NCBI GenBank assembly: GCA_045653805.1
Contig: JAZOMF010000033.1
Coordinates: 1-17,763 of the forward strand
Source: SVTX01 sp045653805
GTDB lineage: Bacteria > Bacillota > Clostridia > Oscillospirales > CAG-272
DNA: 17,763 nucleotides
Direction: 5' to 3'
Notes under the pieces: model-generated
Told to the model about the DNA's origin: nothing
Database searches by the model: none
The model's input: only the letters and a program-made list of their open reading frames with translations
In this document: positions 6,045 to 13,018 of the stretch, in pieces
How positions within the stretch are numbered: position 1 is the stretch's first letter
Layout of the letters: the number at the start of each line of letters is the position of its first letter
Position numbers and translations under genes: made by a program

Positions 6045-6060
6045 GTAAGCTTGCGCTCAC
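6045..6060 (-). promoter_or_regulatory. Leader hairpin with GNRA tetraloop before rpsU
   Basis: The minus strand reads GTGAGC-GCAA-GCTTAC: a 6-bp stem (one G-U pair) capped by a GCAA tetraloop, in the first 25 nt of the predicted rpsU transcript. It may stabilise the mRNA or serve ribosomal feedback; nothing in the sequence proves either. Confidence 0.45.
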
Positions 6061-6072
6061 AGATACCCGAAC

Positions 6073-6101
6073 ATTATACACTAATTTTTTCTATTTGTCA
6101 A
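6073..6101 (-). promoter_or_regulatory. Consensus sigma-A promoter of rpsU
   Basis: Minus strand TTGACA (6101-6096), 17 bp, TATAAT (6078-6073), perfect consensus as expected for a ribosomal-protein gene. It lies in the 128-bp gap between leuS and rpsU; no clear GC-rich terminator for leuS is seen there. Confidence 0.92.
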
Positions 6102-6136
6102 TATAAAACAGATAAAATTTTTAAATTTTTCTCAAT

Positions 6137-8572
6137 TTATTTTACTACGATATTCACAATTTTATTAGGAACTACGATTTCCTTAACAACGATCTTGCCT
6201 TCCATCGCCTCGGCAACCTTTTCGTCTGCCATAGCACGTGCGAGAACCTCGTTCTTGTCGGTATCTACGGGAACGAGAATCTTTCCGCGGAGCTTACCGT
6301 TTATCTGAACTACGATCTCAACGCTGTCGTCTGCAGTCTTTGCTTCGTCATATGTGGGCCAGTTCTCATATGCGATGGTCTCGTTGTGACCGAGCATTTC
6401 CCAAATTTCCTCGCAGATATGAGGACAAATGGGAGAGAGGAGCTTAATAAGTCCCTCTGCGTATTCCTTAGAGCACTTGCCCTCCTTGTAAACCGCATTT
6501 ACGAAGATCATCATCTGAGAAATGGCGGTGTTGAACGCAAGCTTTTCAAAGTCGTCGGTAACCTTCTTAACGGTCTTGTGGTAAATCTTTTCAAGTGCGG
6601 GAGTCTCGCCATCAACTACATTTTGAGGCTCGGTGAAGAACGCCCATACACGGTTGAGGAAGCGGCGTGCGCCGTCAACGCCTGCGTCGCTCCAAGGCTT
6701 GGAGACCTCGAGAGGACCCATGAACATCTCATAGAGACGGAGGGTGTCTGCGCCGTAATCTCTTACAACGTCGGAGGGGTTAACCACGAATTCGGGGAAT
6801 CTCTTACCCATCTTGATACCGTTTGCACCGAGGATCATACCTTGATGAACAAGCTTCTTGAAGGGCTCCTTGGTGGGAGCGAGACCCTTATTGTAGAGGT
6901 ATCTGTTCCAAATTCTGGAGTACATAAGATGACCTACCGCATGCTCGGGGCCGCCGATATAGAGGTCAACGGGCATCCAGTGCTTGAGAAGTTCCTGATT
7001 TGCAAACTCGTTTTCGTTCTTGGGGTCGATATAACGGAGGAAGTACCAGGAAGAGCCTGCGGAGCCAGGCATGGTAGAGGTCTCTCTCTTACCCTTAATG
7101 CCGTTCTTATCATAATTTTTCCACTCTTCTGCGTTTTCAAGGGGAGCTTTGCCGCCAACGCCCTTGTAGTTTTCAAGCTCGGGAAGAACGAGAGGAAGCT
7201 CTTCGTCGGGAAGCGTGTAAACCGTACCGTCCTCGCCGTGAACCACGGGAACGGGCTCGCCCCAGTATCTCTGACGAGCGAAGATCCACTCTCTGAAGTG
7301 GTAGTTTACAGTTCTCTTTGCAACGCCCTGAGCTTCCAGCTTGGAGGTGATCGCCTCCTTAGCCTCCTCAACGGTAAGACCGGTAAACTCCTCGGAGTTA
7401 ATAAGTCTGTATCCCTTGCCAAGGTAGTCCTGCTTTTCAAAAGCCTTTTCAGATACGTCTACGTGACCGAGCTTTTCGTCGCCGTCGATTACCTGGATCA
7501 TATCTATATTGTGGGCGATCGCATACTCAAAGTCTCTCTGGTCGTGAGAAGGAACTGCCATAACCGCACCCGTGCCGTAGCTTGCAAGCACGAAGTCACC
7601 GATGAACATTCTGACTTCCTTGCCGTTTACGGGGTTGATACAAGTAACTCCCTTAAGCTCACAGCCCGACTTGGTCTTATTAAGCTCGGTTCTGTCCATA
7701 TCGTTCTTCTTAAGAGTTTCGTCGATATAAGCCTGAACCTCTTCCTTGTTCTGAACTCTGGGCATAAGAGACTTAACAACCTCTCCGTCGGGAGCGAGAA
7801 CCATGAAGGTGATACCGTATATGGTTTCGATACAAGTAGTGAAGATAGAGAACTCGCCGCCGCCAACGATCTGGAACTTAACCTCAACGCCGGTGGACTT
7901 GCCTATCCAGTTTTTCTGCATAAGCTTGGTGGACTCGGGCCAATCGATCTCATCAAGTCCTTCAAGCAATTCTTCCGCAAATGCGGGCTGATTGATTACC
8001 CATTGCTTCATATTCTTTCTGACTACGGGGAATCCACCGCGCTCACTCTTGCCGTCGATAACCTCATCATTGGAAAGAACAGTACCAAGCCCCTGGCACC
8101 AGTTAACGGGCATGTCGATGTACTGCGCGTAGCCGTCAAGATAAAGCTGCTTGAAGATCCACTGTGTCCACTTGTAGAAATCGGGATCACTGGTTGCGAT
8201 CATCTTGGACCAGTCATAGTCAAAGCCAAGCTCGGTAAGCTGCTTTGAGAAGGTCTCTATATTCTTCTGGGTAAAGCCGTTGGGGTGGTTACCGGTAGAT
8301 ACCGCATACTGCTCTGCGGGGAGACCGAAGGAGTCGTATCCCATGGGATGGAGGACGTTGTAGCCCTGCATTCTCTTCATTCTGGACACGATATCGGTTG
8401 CGGTATAACCCTCGGGGTGACCTGCGTGAAGTCCTACACCGGAGGGATAGGGGAACATATCAAGCGCATAGAACTTAGGCTTAGAGAAATCCCAGACGTC
8501 GGTCTTAAATGTCTCGTTCTTCTTCCAATATTCCTGCCACTTTTTTTCAACTTGTAAGTGCTCGTATTTCAT
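6137..8572 (-). CDS. leuS: Leucyl-tRNA synthetase
   Basis: Charges tRNA-Leu with leucine in the cytoplasm (class I, EC 6.1.1.4). At 811 residues it has the usual bacterial length. The HIGH signature is HAGH (49-52) in MFPYPSGVGLHAGHPEGYTA. The CP1 editing domain is present: GTGAVMAVPSHDQRD (333-347) keeps the conserved Asp. The LeuRS block MPGSAGSSWYFLRYIDP is at 501-517. Two departures are visible: the threonine-rich editing strand reads TTCIET (245-250) where TTRPDT is usual, and the KMSKS loop reads KMGKR (587-591). ATG at 8572 follows AAAGGA. Expression is under the leucine T-box at 8618-8866. The 620-residue open frame on the opposite strand (6386-8248) is a shadow. Confidence 0.97.
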   Translation of the reverse strand: MKYEHLQVEKKWQEYWKKNETFKTDVWDFSKPKFYALDMFPYPSGVGLHAGHPEGYTATDIVSRMKRMQGYNVLHPMGYDSFGLPAEQYAVSTGNHPNGFTQKNIETFSKQLTELGFDYDWSKMIATSDPDFYKWTQWIFKQLYLDGYAQYIDMPVNWCQGLGTVLSNDEVIDGKSERGGFPVVRKNMKQWVINQPAFAEELLEGLDEIDWPESTKLMQKNWIGKSTGVEVKFQIVGGGEFSIFTTCIETIYGITFMVLAPDGEVVKSLMPRVQNKEEVQAYIDETLKKNDMDRTELNKTKSGCELKGVTCINPVNGKEVRMFIGDFVLASYGTGAVMAVPSHDQRDFEYAIAHNIDMIQVIDGDEKLGHVDVSEKAFEKQDYLGKGYRLINSEEFTGLTVEEAKEAITSKLEAQGVAKRTVNYHFREWIFARQRYWGEPVPVVHGEDGTVYTLPDEELPLVLPELENYKGVGGKAPLENAEEWKNYDKNGIKGKRETSTMPGSAGSSWYFLRYIDPKNENEFANQELLKHWMPVDLYIGGPEHAVGHLMYSRIWNRYLYNKGLAPTKEPFKKLVHQGMILGANGIKMGKRFPEFVVNPSDVVRDYGADTLRLYEMFMGPLEVSKPWSDAGVDGARRFLNRVWAFFTEPQNVVDGETPALEKIYHKTVKKVTDDFEKLAFNTAISQMMIFVNAVYKEGKCSKEYAEGLIKLLSPICPHICEEIWEMLGHNETIAYENWPTYDEAKTADDSVEIVVQINGKLRGKILVPVDTDKNEVLARAMADEKVAEAMEGKIVVKEIVVPNKIVNIVVK

Positions 8573-8617
8573 TTATATTTCCTTTCTTGCCTTGCGGCAA
8601 CAATTATATTCAAAAAA

Positions 8618-8866
8618 ACAAAAAAGCACCCTCGTCTCATTTTGAGACGAAAGCGCAAGCTTCCGCGGTACCACTCAAATTGCATCAAAAAAGATGCCAC
8701 TCTGACCCATAACGGAGGCTGACCGTTCTTCCCTACTGCCCTCTTGGAGAGATTTCGATAAGACTGCTCGGGGGTGAGTAAGAATTCTTTCGCCTGCGCC
8801 TCGCACCAACCGACGCCTCTCTGAATGCTTGGGAATTCTCTTTCCTCGTCATCGCATTTACACAAC
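8618..8866 (-). ncRNA. Leucine T-box riboswitch of leuS
   Basis: Reading the minus strand from a predicted start near 8866: stem I with GATGACGAGG at its base and AGAGAGGCGTCGG further up; a specifier region GAATTCTTACTCACC in which CTC (8778-8776, or overlapping CTT at 8782-8780) is a leucine codon; a hairpin GCATC-N6-GATGC; the T-box GAGTGGTACCGCGGAAGC (8676-8659) that pairs with the uncharged tRNA acceptor end and forms the antiterminator; and a terminator stem TCGTCTCA/TGAGACGA (8650-8632) followed by a T-run (8625-8620). Uncharged tRNA-Leu should favour read-through into leuS, 46 nt downstream. The order and motifs are those of a standard transcriptional T-box. Confidence 0.95.
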
Positions 8867-8872
8867 ATTAAT

Positions 8873-8901
8873 ATTATATATAAATATGTGCACTTTGTCA
8901 A
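8873..8901 (-). promoter_or_regulatory. Consensus promoter of the T-box-leuS transcript
   Basis: Minus strand TTGACA (8901-8896), 17 bp, TATAAT (8878-8873). Confidence 0.92.
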
Positions 8902-8970
8902 GTGCTTTTTCACTTTTTGATTTTATTTTTAATTTTATGGTATTTTTGATGGATCGGTGGCGAAAAATTT

Positions 8971-8999
8971 TTCGGTCGCTTTTTGGAAAAGCGACCGAA
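8971..8999 (-). terminator. Terminator-like hairpin after the pyrophosphatase-like gene
   Basis: A 13-bp perfect stem TTCGGTCGCTTTT/AAAAGCGACCGAA (8971-8983 with 8987-8999) with a 3-nt loop. On the minus strand it is followed by AAAAATTTTTCG, so the T-run comes five bases late and overlaps a second palindrome, CGAAAAATTTTTCG (8961-8974). It is probably the terminator of the 9055-9975 gene, but not a textbook one. Nothing else is seen in 8902-9054. Confidence 0.6.
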
Positions 9000-9054
9000 T
9001 GCTTGAAAAACTGCTTTATAGCGTATTAATTCCTTTTCATTTTATATGCTTTTT

Positions 9055-9975
9055 TCAAAGACTTTTCATGTGTGGAACAACGTCTCGGGAACGTGATGCC
9101 AGTCGGTCAAGCGCCACGGTTTCAATTCCGCTTTCGCGGATAAAATAGAGGTCGGATTGCACTTTTGAGGGCTTATTGACAATAAACACCCATAATCGGA
9201 TGCCGTCAGAAAGCATTTTTTCCTTTAAAAAGTTGAAAATTTCATCGATTTTTTCGTTCCAGCCGCTCTCGACGGGGTCAATTTGAATGCAGGTGGATGC
9301 CCCAGACTTACTACCAAGCTCATAACGCTTGTAGGCATACATCGCAAGAACCTCTGCGCTCTCATCAAGTGAATTGAGGCAAAATCCCTTTTCCACAAGG
9401 TCTTTTTCGTCAAGTCCAAGTCTACCTATACCTTCTTTAAGCCACGGGATGTCGCTTTTTTCAAATTTAGGAGCTAAGCAGGATTGTGTGTCGAGATAAA
9501 CGCTGTATATCGCCATTTTCTCCATCCAATCGTCCGATACACCTGCCGCCAATGCCATATCGTAGATAATTCGACCACAAGAGGATGCTTTTTGCACTAA
9601 ATTGAGTTCAAAATTAGGTTCTGGAGGCGTTGTGTGATGGTCAACGCAGGCTACGACCTCATTTTTGTAAAAGGTAACATGGTGGTCAACCAAAACGAGC
9701 TTATCTTGCTCCCCAAATCCATCAAATTTTACGCCTGCAAGCACTCCAAGCTCGCGGCAAATACGCTCAGTCACGCCATCGGGTTGGGTGGCGAATTTCA
9801 CTTCGGTCTCAACGCCCAAGCGAGAGAGCAACTCGCGCATCATCACCGCTGAAATAATACTGTCACAGTCGGGCATATCGTGACCCGTGACCACTATTTT
9901 TTTACCGCAACATGCAATCCCACCGCAAAGCGCGACAAGCTGCAAGATTTTATCCTTTAAACAATTATTTTCCAT
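9055..9975 (-). CDS. DHH-family phosphoesterase, Mn-dependent inorganic pyrophosphatase-like
   Basis: A 306-residue cytoplasmic protein with the order of motifs of family II pyrophosphatases (PpaC type): GHDMPDCDSI (31-40; metal ligands H32, D36, D38), LVDHH (95-99), VDHHTTPPEPNF (111-122), SSCGRIIYDM (131-140), YLDTQS (160-165, D162) and, in the C-terminal DHHA2-like domain, SRSRDVVPHM (294-303) where the classical enzymes have SRKKQVVP. Family II enzymes hydrolyse pyrophosphate with Mn2+. The changed SRKKQ block and LVDHH in place of LVDHN leave room for another DHH activity, so the substrate is not certain. ATG at 9975 has GAGG 7 nt upstream. It is a single-gene unit with a consensus promoter (10002-10030). 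The next gene upstream ends just before that promoter. Confidence 0.82.
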   Translation of the reverse strand: MENNCLKDKILQLVALCGGIACCGKKIVVTGHDMPDCDSIISAVMMRELLSRLGVETEVKFATQPDGVTERICRELGVLAGVKFDGFGEQDKLVLVDHHVTFYKNEVVACVDHHTTPPEPNFELNLVQKASSCGRIIYDMALAAGVSDDWMEKMAIYSVYLDTQSCLAPKFEKSDIPWLKEGIGRLGLDEKDLVEKGFCLNSLDESAEVLAMYAYKRYELGSKSGASTCIQIDPVESGWNEKIDEIFNFLKEKMLSDGIRLWVFIVNKPSKVQSDLYFIRESGIETVALDRLASRSRDVVPHMKSL

Positions 9976-10001
9976 ATAAAAACCTCAATTTTGATAGCTA
10001 A

Positions 10002-10030
10002 ATTATACTACTTTTTTCATCGTTTGTCAA
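10002..10030 (-). promoter_or_regulatory. Consensus promoter of the pyrophosphatase-like gene
   Basis: Minus strand TTGACA (10030-10025), 17 bp, TATAAT (10007-10002). The -35 box sits two bases from the terminator stem of the upstream repressor gene. Confidence 0.92.
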
Positions 10031-10032
10031 TA

Positions 10033-10064
10033 AAAAACTCCGACAACTTTCTGTCGGAGTTTTT
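10033..10064 (-). terminator. Intrinsic terminator of the repressor gene
   Basis: A 13-bp perfect stem AAAAACTCCGACA/TGTCGGAGTTTTT (10033-10045 with 10052-10064) with a 6-nt loop, eight bases after the stop codon of the 10073-10870 gene. Confidence 0.92.
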
Positions 10065-10072
10065 AGTTTAAA

Positions 10073-10870
10073 TTATTTTCTCTTAAGCTTGCCCACAACT
10101 CGTCCACAGCAAACTATCTCGTCAAAATTCTTGAGGAGGATAGGCTCATAATCGGGATTCAAGGAGATAAGACGGTCACCGCCGAATTTTTTGAAATATC
10201 CGTCGCCATCAAGAATGAAAATACCAAGCTCACCGTACTCGACCGCATCGGCCTCCTCAACCAAAAGCACGTCGCCGTCACGGTACTTAGGCTCCATACT
10301 GTTACCCTTTATGCGAAGAGCAAATGTTGCCTCAGCCGTTTCGGGAGTGTCGGGAATGTTTATCTCCACCGACTCGGTATCGGTGAGATACACGCCTGTT
10401 CCGGCAGACACAGGCAAGTCATAAAGCGAAATTTTTCTTTTTGAAAGTCCTATAGCATTTTTCATAGCCGCGCCACGAACCGATGCACCGCCGCGGATAA
10501 GCTGGCCTCCAAAACGGCTCTCACCTGCAACCTCGACACCTGCACGTTCAGACTCCTTGGTAATAACCATACTAACAAGCTCTCTGCTGTGAGGATCCAG
10601 CTTGCGGTAGTTCTCTATCATAGTGATCTCGCGGTCTGTGAGAGTGTAGTTATTGGTGTTCTCAGGGATGCCGGTAAGAATATAATCAACCGAGCATTCC
10701 AGCGACGCGCAAATGGCAACGATGTTGGAAAGCTTGGGAGAATCGCTGATCCCCGCCAAAATTTTCGCAAGAGTACCGAGCGGTATTCCCGTCATTTCAG
10801 AGAGCTGATCATTGGTGATCTTCTTCTCGCTCTTAAGCTGCTTGATTCTATCAATATAAGTGTATTCCAT
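10073..10870 (-). CDS. XRE-family repressor with S24 self-cleavage domain (CI/LexA-like)
   Basis: A 265-residue regulator. Residues 5-66 form an XRE helix-turn-helix (ITNDQLSEMTGIPLGTLAKI), then a linker (70-145), then an S24/LexA-type serine peptidase domain. The Ala-Gly cleavage site is in PVSAGTG (A156-G157), the catalytic serine in GNSMEP (S191) and the general-base lysine in GYFKKF (K227 or K228). By family knowledge such proteins cleave themselves when RecA is activated, releasing target genes. The DNA-binding domain is XRE type, not the winged helix of canonical LexA, so it resembles phage CI or ImmR-like regulators rather than LexA itself. ATG at 10870 has AAAGG 8 nt upstream. The gene is divergent from a small membrane-protein gene at 11181. 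No phage genes are nearby. Confidence 0.92.
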   Translation of the reverse strand: MEYTYIDRIKQLKSEKKITNDQLSEMTGIPLGTLAKILAGISDSPKLSNIVAICASLECSVDYILTGIPENTNNYTLTDREITMIENYRKLDPHSRELVSMVITKESERAGVEVAGESRFGGQLIRGGASVRGAAMKNAIGLSKRKISLYDLPVSAGTGVYLTDTESVEINIPDTPETAEATFALRIKGNSMEPKYRDGDVLLVEEADAVEYGELGIFILDGDGYFKKFGGDRLISLNPDYEPILLKNFDEIVCCGRVVGKLKRK

Positions 10871-10961
10871 ATTCTTCGCCTTTCTTTATTTATATCTATC
10901 GTTTCACGCCTTGTCTTTCCACTTTCGGAAAACATCCTGCCGTTTTTCTCTTTCTGGAATC

Positions 10962-10990
10962 ATTATACCACACAAAACCCTGTTTGTAAA
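10962..10990 (-). promoter_or_regulatory. Sigma-A promoter of the repressor gene
   Basis: Minus strand TTTACA (10990-10985), 17 bp, TATAAT (10967-10962). The leader of about 85 nt carries an inverted repeat TTTCC-N6-GGAAA (10916-10931), a possible operator. No GAAC-N4-GTTC box is seen at this promoter. Confidence 0.82.
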
Positions 10991-11005
10991 GAGGTTTTAA
11001 AAAAT

Positions 11006-11049
11006 TTTTTCCAAAAATAGAAAAGTTTTTCTAAAAATATTCTGAAAAG
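11006..11049. repeat. Two tandem AT-rich imperfect repeats between divergent promoters
   Basis: Copy 1 (11006-11025) and copy 2 (11026-11049) share TTTTTC-C/T-AAAAATA and end in GAAAAG; copy 2 has four extra bases (TTCT). They directly abut the -35 box of the plus-strand promoter and lie between the two divergent promoters. They could be operator sites for the repressor, or simply an A-tract UP element. Confidence 0.45.
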
Positions 11050-11052
11050 GGG

Positions 11053-11081
11053 TTGACAAGTTCCGTTTTTGGTGTTATAAT
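11053..11081 (+). promoter_or_regulatory. Consensus sigma-A promoter of the 11181 gene
   Basis: TTGACA (11053-11058), 17 bp, TATAAT (11076-11081), perfect consensus. The start point is near 11088, giving a leader of about 93 nt. Confidence 0.92.
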
Positions 11082-11090
11082 AGGCTCACA

Positions 11091-11104
11091 AGAACAAAAA
11101 TTCG
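11091..11104. promoter_or_regulatory. Near-SOS box at the start of the 11181 transcript
   Basis: AGAACAAAAATTCG matches GAAC-N4-GTTC in seven of eight core bases (ATTC in place of GTTC), and is identical in 12 of 14 bases to the minus-strand reading of the dinB box, AGAACAAAAGTTCT. It lies 9 bp after the -10 box, much like the dinB arrangement. Confidence 0.45.
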
Positions 11105-11180
11105 ACCAATTTCGAGCATTGCAATTCCATTTTAAGAAAACACAGATTTATATACCGTTTATCGAAAGGCAGGTAAAAAC

Positions 11181-11492
11181 ATGAACGCTTACTATCAAAG
11201 AGCTAACAGAACCGTGGTCGTTACCAATACAAATCCCCTTAATATAAACATTGGAGAAAAGATCATCTCCTTTATTTGCGCTATCATCTCCGCACTCACC
11301 TGCGACGCAGCGGTAATTATCGAAAAGGTTTCACTTTCCGTTGTTTGCTTCATCGCGTTCATCGGCATTGTAGGCGGAATCGATGCAGGTAGTATATCCA
11401 TGCTGGCAGGTATCCCTATATGTGCGGCAATATCGCTCACAGAGTGCCTCATTCTTAAAAGCTTTATCAAAAAGAAAAAGGCATCCAAATAA
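11181..11492 (+). CDS. Small membrane protein, unknown function, possibly SOS-linked
   Basis: A 103-residue protein with a polar N-terminus (1-25), hydrophobic segments at about 28-47, 51-66 and 73-94, and a lysine-rich tail (KSFIKKKKASK) that should face the cytoplasm. No signal peptidase site or lipobox. I do not recognise the family. ATG at 11181 is preceded by AAAGGCAGG. The gene has a perfect promoter and a strong terminator, and is divergent from the S24 repressor gene. A near-SOS box covers its transcription start. Known SOS-induced small membrane proteins include toxins such as TisB and division inhibitors such as SosA/YneA, but no sequence similarity to these is visible. Confidence 0.82.
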   Translation: MNAYYQRANRTVVVTNTNPLNINIGEKIISFICAIISALTCDAAVIIEKVSLSVVCFIAFIGIVGGIDAGSISMLAGIPICAAISLTECLILKSFIKKKKASK

Positions 11493-11526
11493 CAAAAGCG
11501 TGTAGATCCTCATACTCTATGCTTGA

Positions 11527-11586
11527 GGGTGCTCAACCATTCAGCACCCAAAGGCTCCCGTTTGTTGCCATTGAACGGGAGCCTTT
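11527..11586 (+). terminator. Two adjacent hairpins, the second an intrinsic terminator
   Basis: The first is GGGTGCT/AGCACCC (11527-11533 with 11543-11549) with no T-run. The second is a 13-bp stem AAAGGCTCCCGTT/AACGGGAGCCTTT (11550-11562 with 11574-11586) followed by CTTTTTTTATTTTTT on the plus strand. It ends the 11181 transcript. On the minus strand the hairpin lies just after the convergent SpoIIP-like gene but has no T-run. Confidence 0.88.
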
Positions 11587-11592
11587 CTTTTT

Positions 11593-12678
11593 TTATTTTT
11601 TCAAGAGAACCGACAATGCATCGGCAAAATATTTTCCTGCCTCCAGGGCCTCATTTGTTAAATTACCCGATGAACCCACGTCCACTCGAATATAATAAGG
11701 CACCAAACCGGAGTTTAAGGCTGCATCGGTATACACAACCGGCATACAAAGTGCTTTACCGCCAAGATTTAATTCTCTCCTCAAAGCCAAGGCAAGAGAA
11801 AGCGTCTCTTTGTCAAGAGCGCCATTACTGCTTACGGTCAATCTTATCTGGGCAGTATTAAGAGAAGATTGAGTTCTTAAAGCTCTCCCCTCCTCGTCCC
11901 TATCATCAATTCTTCTCAAATCTATCACATATTCAATAGATGGATATATCTCAAGCATATAGCGTATAGTTGCAGCCGCATCGTAATAAGCGCCGTTCTT
12001 CCCCTCTCCGTGAATAACTGTACAGTGTATCGTAGGCACACCACTGCAATTAAGATCGTAACTTATCCGCTCGCCCACAGATATAACACTTTTGTTGATA
12101 GCATCCGTAGGCGTATCGGGATCAAGATCGAAATAACCCTCGCGGATATAGGTATGCAATATCAAAACCACAGGTTTTTCGGAATAATAGCTTTTTCCAC
12201 CACCAAACCCCATATCGAGCAAACTTTCCACATCCGGATTGCGAGTTGAATAATTGTATAAATACCCATTCCCTTTTTCGCTAAACGAAAGATCCACATT
12301 TACAAATTCGCCCCCAAAATCGTTTTCATCGTCATTCCGCCCATCGGACACCTCGGTTTCACCGTCGCTCTCATCACTCTTCTCGCCTTCATCATCCGCC
12401 GTCTCACTTTCGGAAATTTCATCATAGCGACTTGATTCTTCGCAAGGTGGCGCAGGCTGAATTTCTCCTCCACCATTTCCACCACTCCCAAACTTGTCAA
12501 CCATTCCTGCCAGCCCACCTCCGGTCACAAGGACTATCACCAATGCAACTGCCAAGCAGGCGCACCATATTATCACTCGCACTCTGATGGATAATCGCCC
12601 GTGTCTTTTTGGGGCGGGCAAAAGCTCATAATCTTCAAAAACTATACGTTCCGGCTTATCTGTAAAATCCATATCCAA
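11593..12678 (-). CDS. spoIIP: SpoIIP-family protein (stage II sporulation protein P), catalytic residues altered
   Basis: A 361-residue protein: a cytoplasmic N-terminus (1-33), one membrane segment (about 34-54), an acidic Ser/Asp/Glu linker (78-125) and a C-terminal SpoIIP domain (about 165-360). SpoIIP is a septal peptidoglycan amidase/endopeptidase acting in engulfment with SpoIID and SpoIIM. The fold blocks are recognisable: PVVLILHTYIREGY (169-182), YPSIEYVIDLRR (245-256) and VDVGSSGNLTNEALEAG (332-348). Key positions differ from the family: HTH reads HTY (175-177), the DxHRD histidine is R255, and the Glu in LIEVG is D333; H175 and E180 remain. It may be inactive or a divergent paralogue. 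The start is TTG at 12678 with AAGGA 7 nt upstream; ATG at 12672 is the alternative. A sigma-E-like promoter is possible at 12708-12736. Confidence 0.72.
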   Translation of the reverse strand: MDMDFTDKPERIVFEDYELLPAPKRHGRLSIRVRVIIWCACLAVALVIVLVTGGGLAGMVDKFGSGGNGGGEIQPAPPCEESSRYDEISESETADDEGEKSDESDGETEVSDGRNDDENDFGGEFVNVDLSFSEKGNGYLYNYSTRNPDVESLLDMGFGGGKSYYSEKPVVLILHTYIREGYFDLDPDTPTDAINKSVISVGERISYDLNCSGVPTIHCTVIHGEGKNGAYYDAAATIRYMLEIYPSIEYVIDLRRIDDRDEEGRALRTQSSLNTAQIRLTVSSNGALDKETLSLALALRRELNLGGKALCMPVVYTDAALNSGLVPYYIRVDVGSSGNLTNEALEAGKYFADALSVLLKK

Positions 12679-12707
12679 CTCTCTTTCCTTGTTCCTCGGT
12701 TTACTAA

Positions 12708-12736
12708 AGTCTATTTTGGTTTTTGAGTGAATATTC
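12708..12736 (-). promoter_or_regulatory. Possible sporulation sigma-E-like promoter
   Basis: On the minus strand GAATATT (12736-12730) fits the sigma-E -35 pattern, and after 14 bp AATAGACT (12715-12708) matches CATACACT in six of eight positions. No good sigma-A promoter is seen before this gene, unlike nearly every other gene here. SpoIIP genes are under mother-cell sigma-E in Bacillus, which fits. Confidence 0.4.
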
Positions 12737-12923
12737 CGTTTGTCATTTCACTAATTTACTTAAAATTTACAAATTAGAACGAGAATTTGATAGTTTTTTT
12801 CTCAAAAATGATTTATAATGACTATGCTTTGTTTTAATAAAGCAACTTCGTATCAAATGTGCACAAAACCAACACTCATTAACTGTGCATTATCACGAAT
12901 ATTTTTATTAGGCATTAATTCTA
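12737..12923. other. AT-rich intergenic stretch, no gene seen
   Basis: Between the divergent SpoIIP-like and lipoprotein genes. It holds only a weak hairpin (TGCTTT/AAAGCA, 12825-12830 with 12839-12844) and two copies of TGTGCA. I see no RNA gene, ORF with a ribosome binding site or strong operator. Confidence 0.5.
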
Positions 12924-12952
12924 TTGATTAATTTGCAATTATATGGTATAAT
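12924..12952 (+). promoter_or_regulatory. Sigma-A promoter of the binding-protein gene
   Basis: TTGATT (12924-12929), 17 bp, TATAAT (12947-12952). The leader is about 60 nt and ends in GAGGAGG before the ATG. Confidence 0.83.
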
Positions 12953-13018
12953 TACAATATTATGAAGCAGAATTTTGTTTCCGTTTAAGATTTTCTATCG
13001 CAAGAGGAGGAACCCATT

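Noticed and set aside
6386..8248. 620-codon open frame on the plus strand
   Set aside because: It is antisense to leuS, has no promoter or ribosome binding site, and results from the codon bias of leuS.
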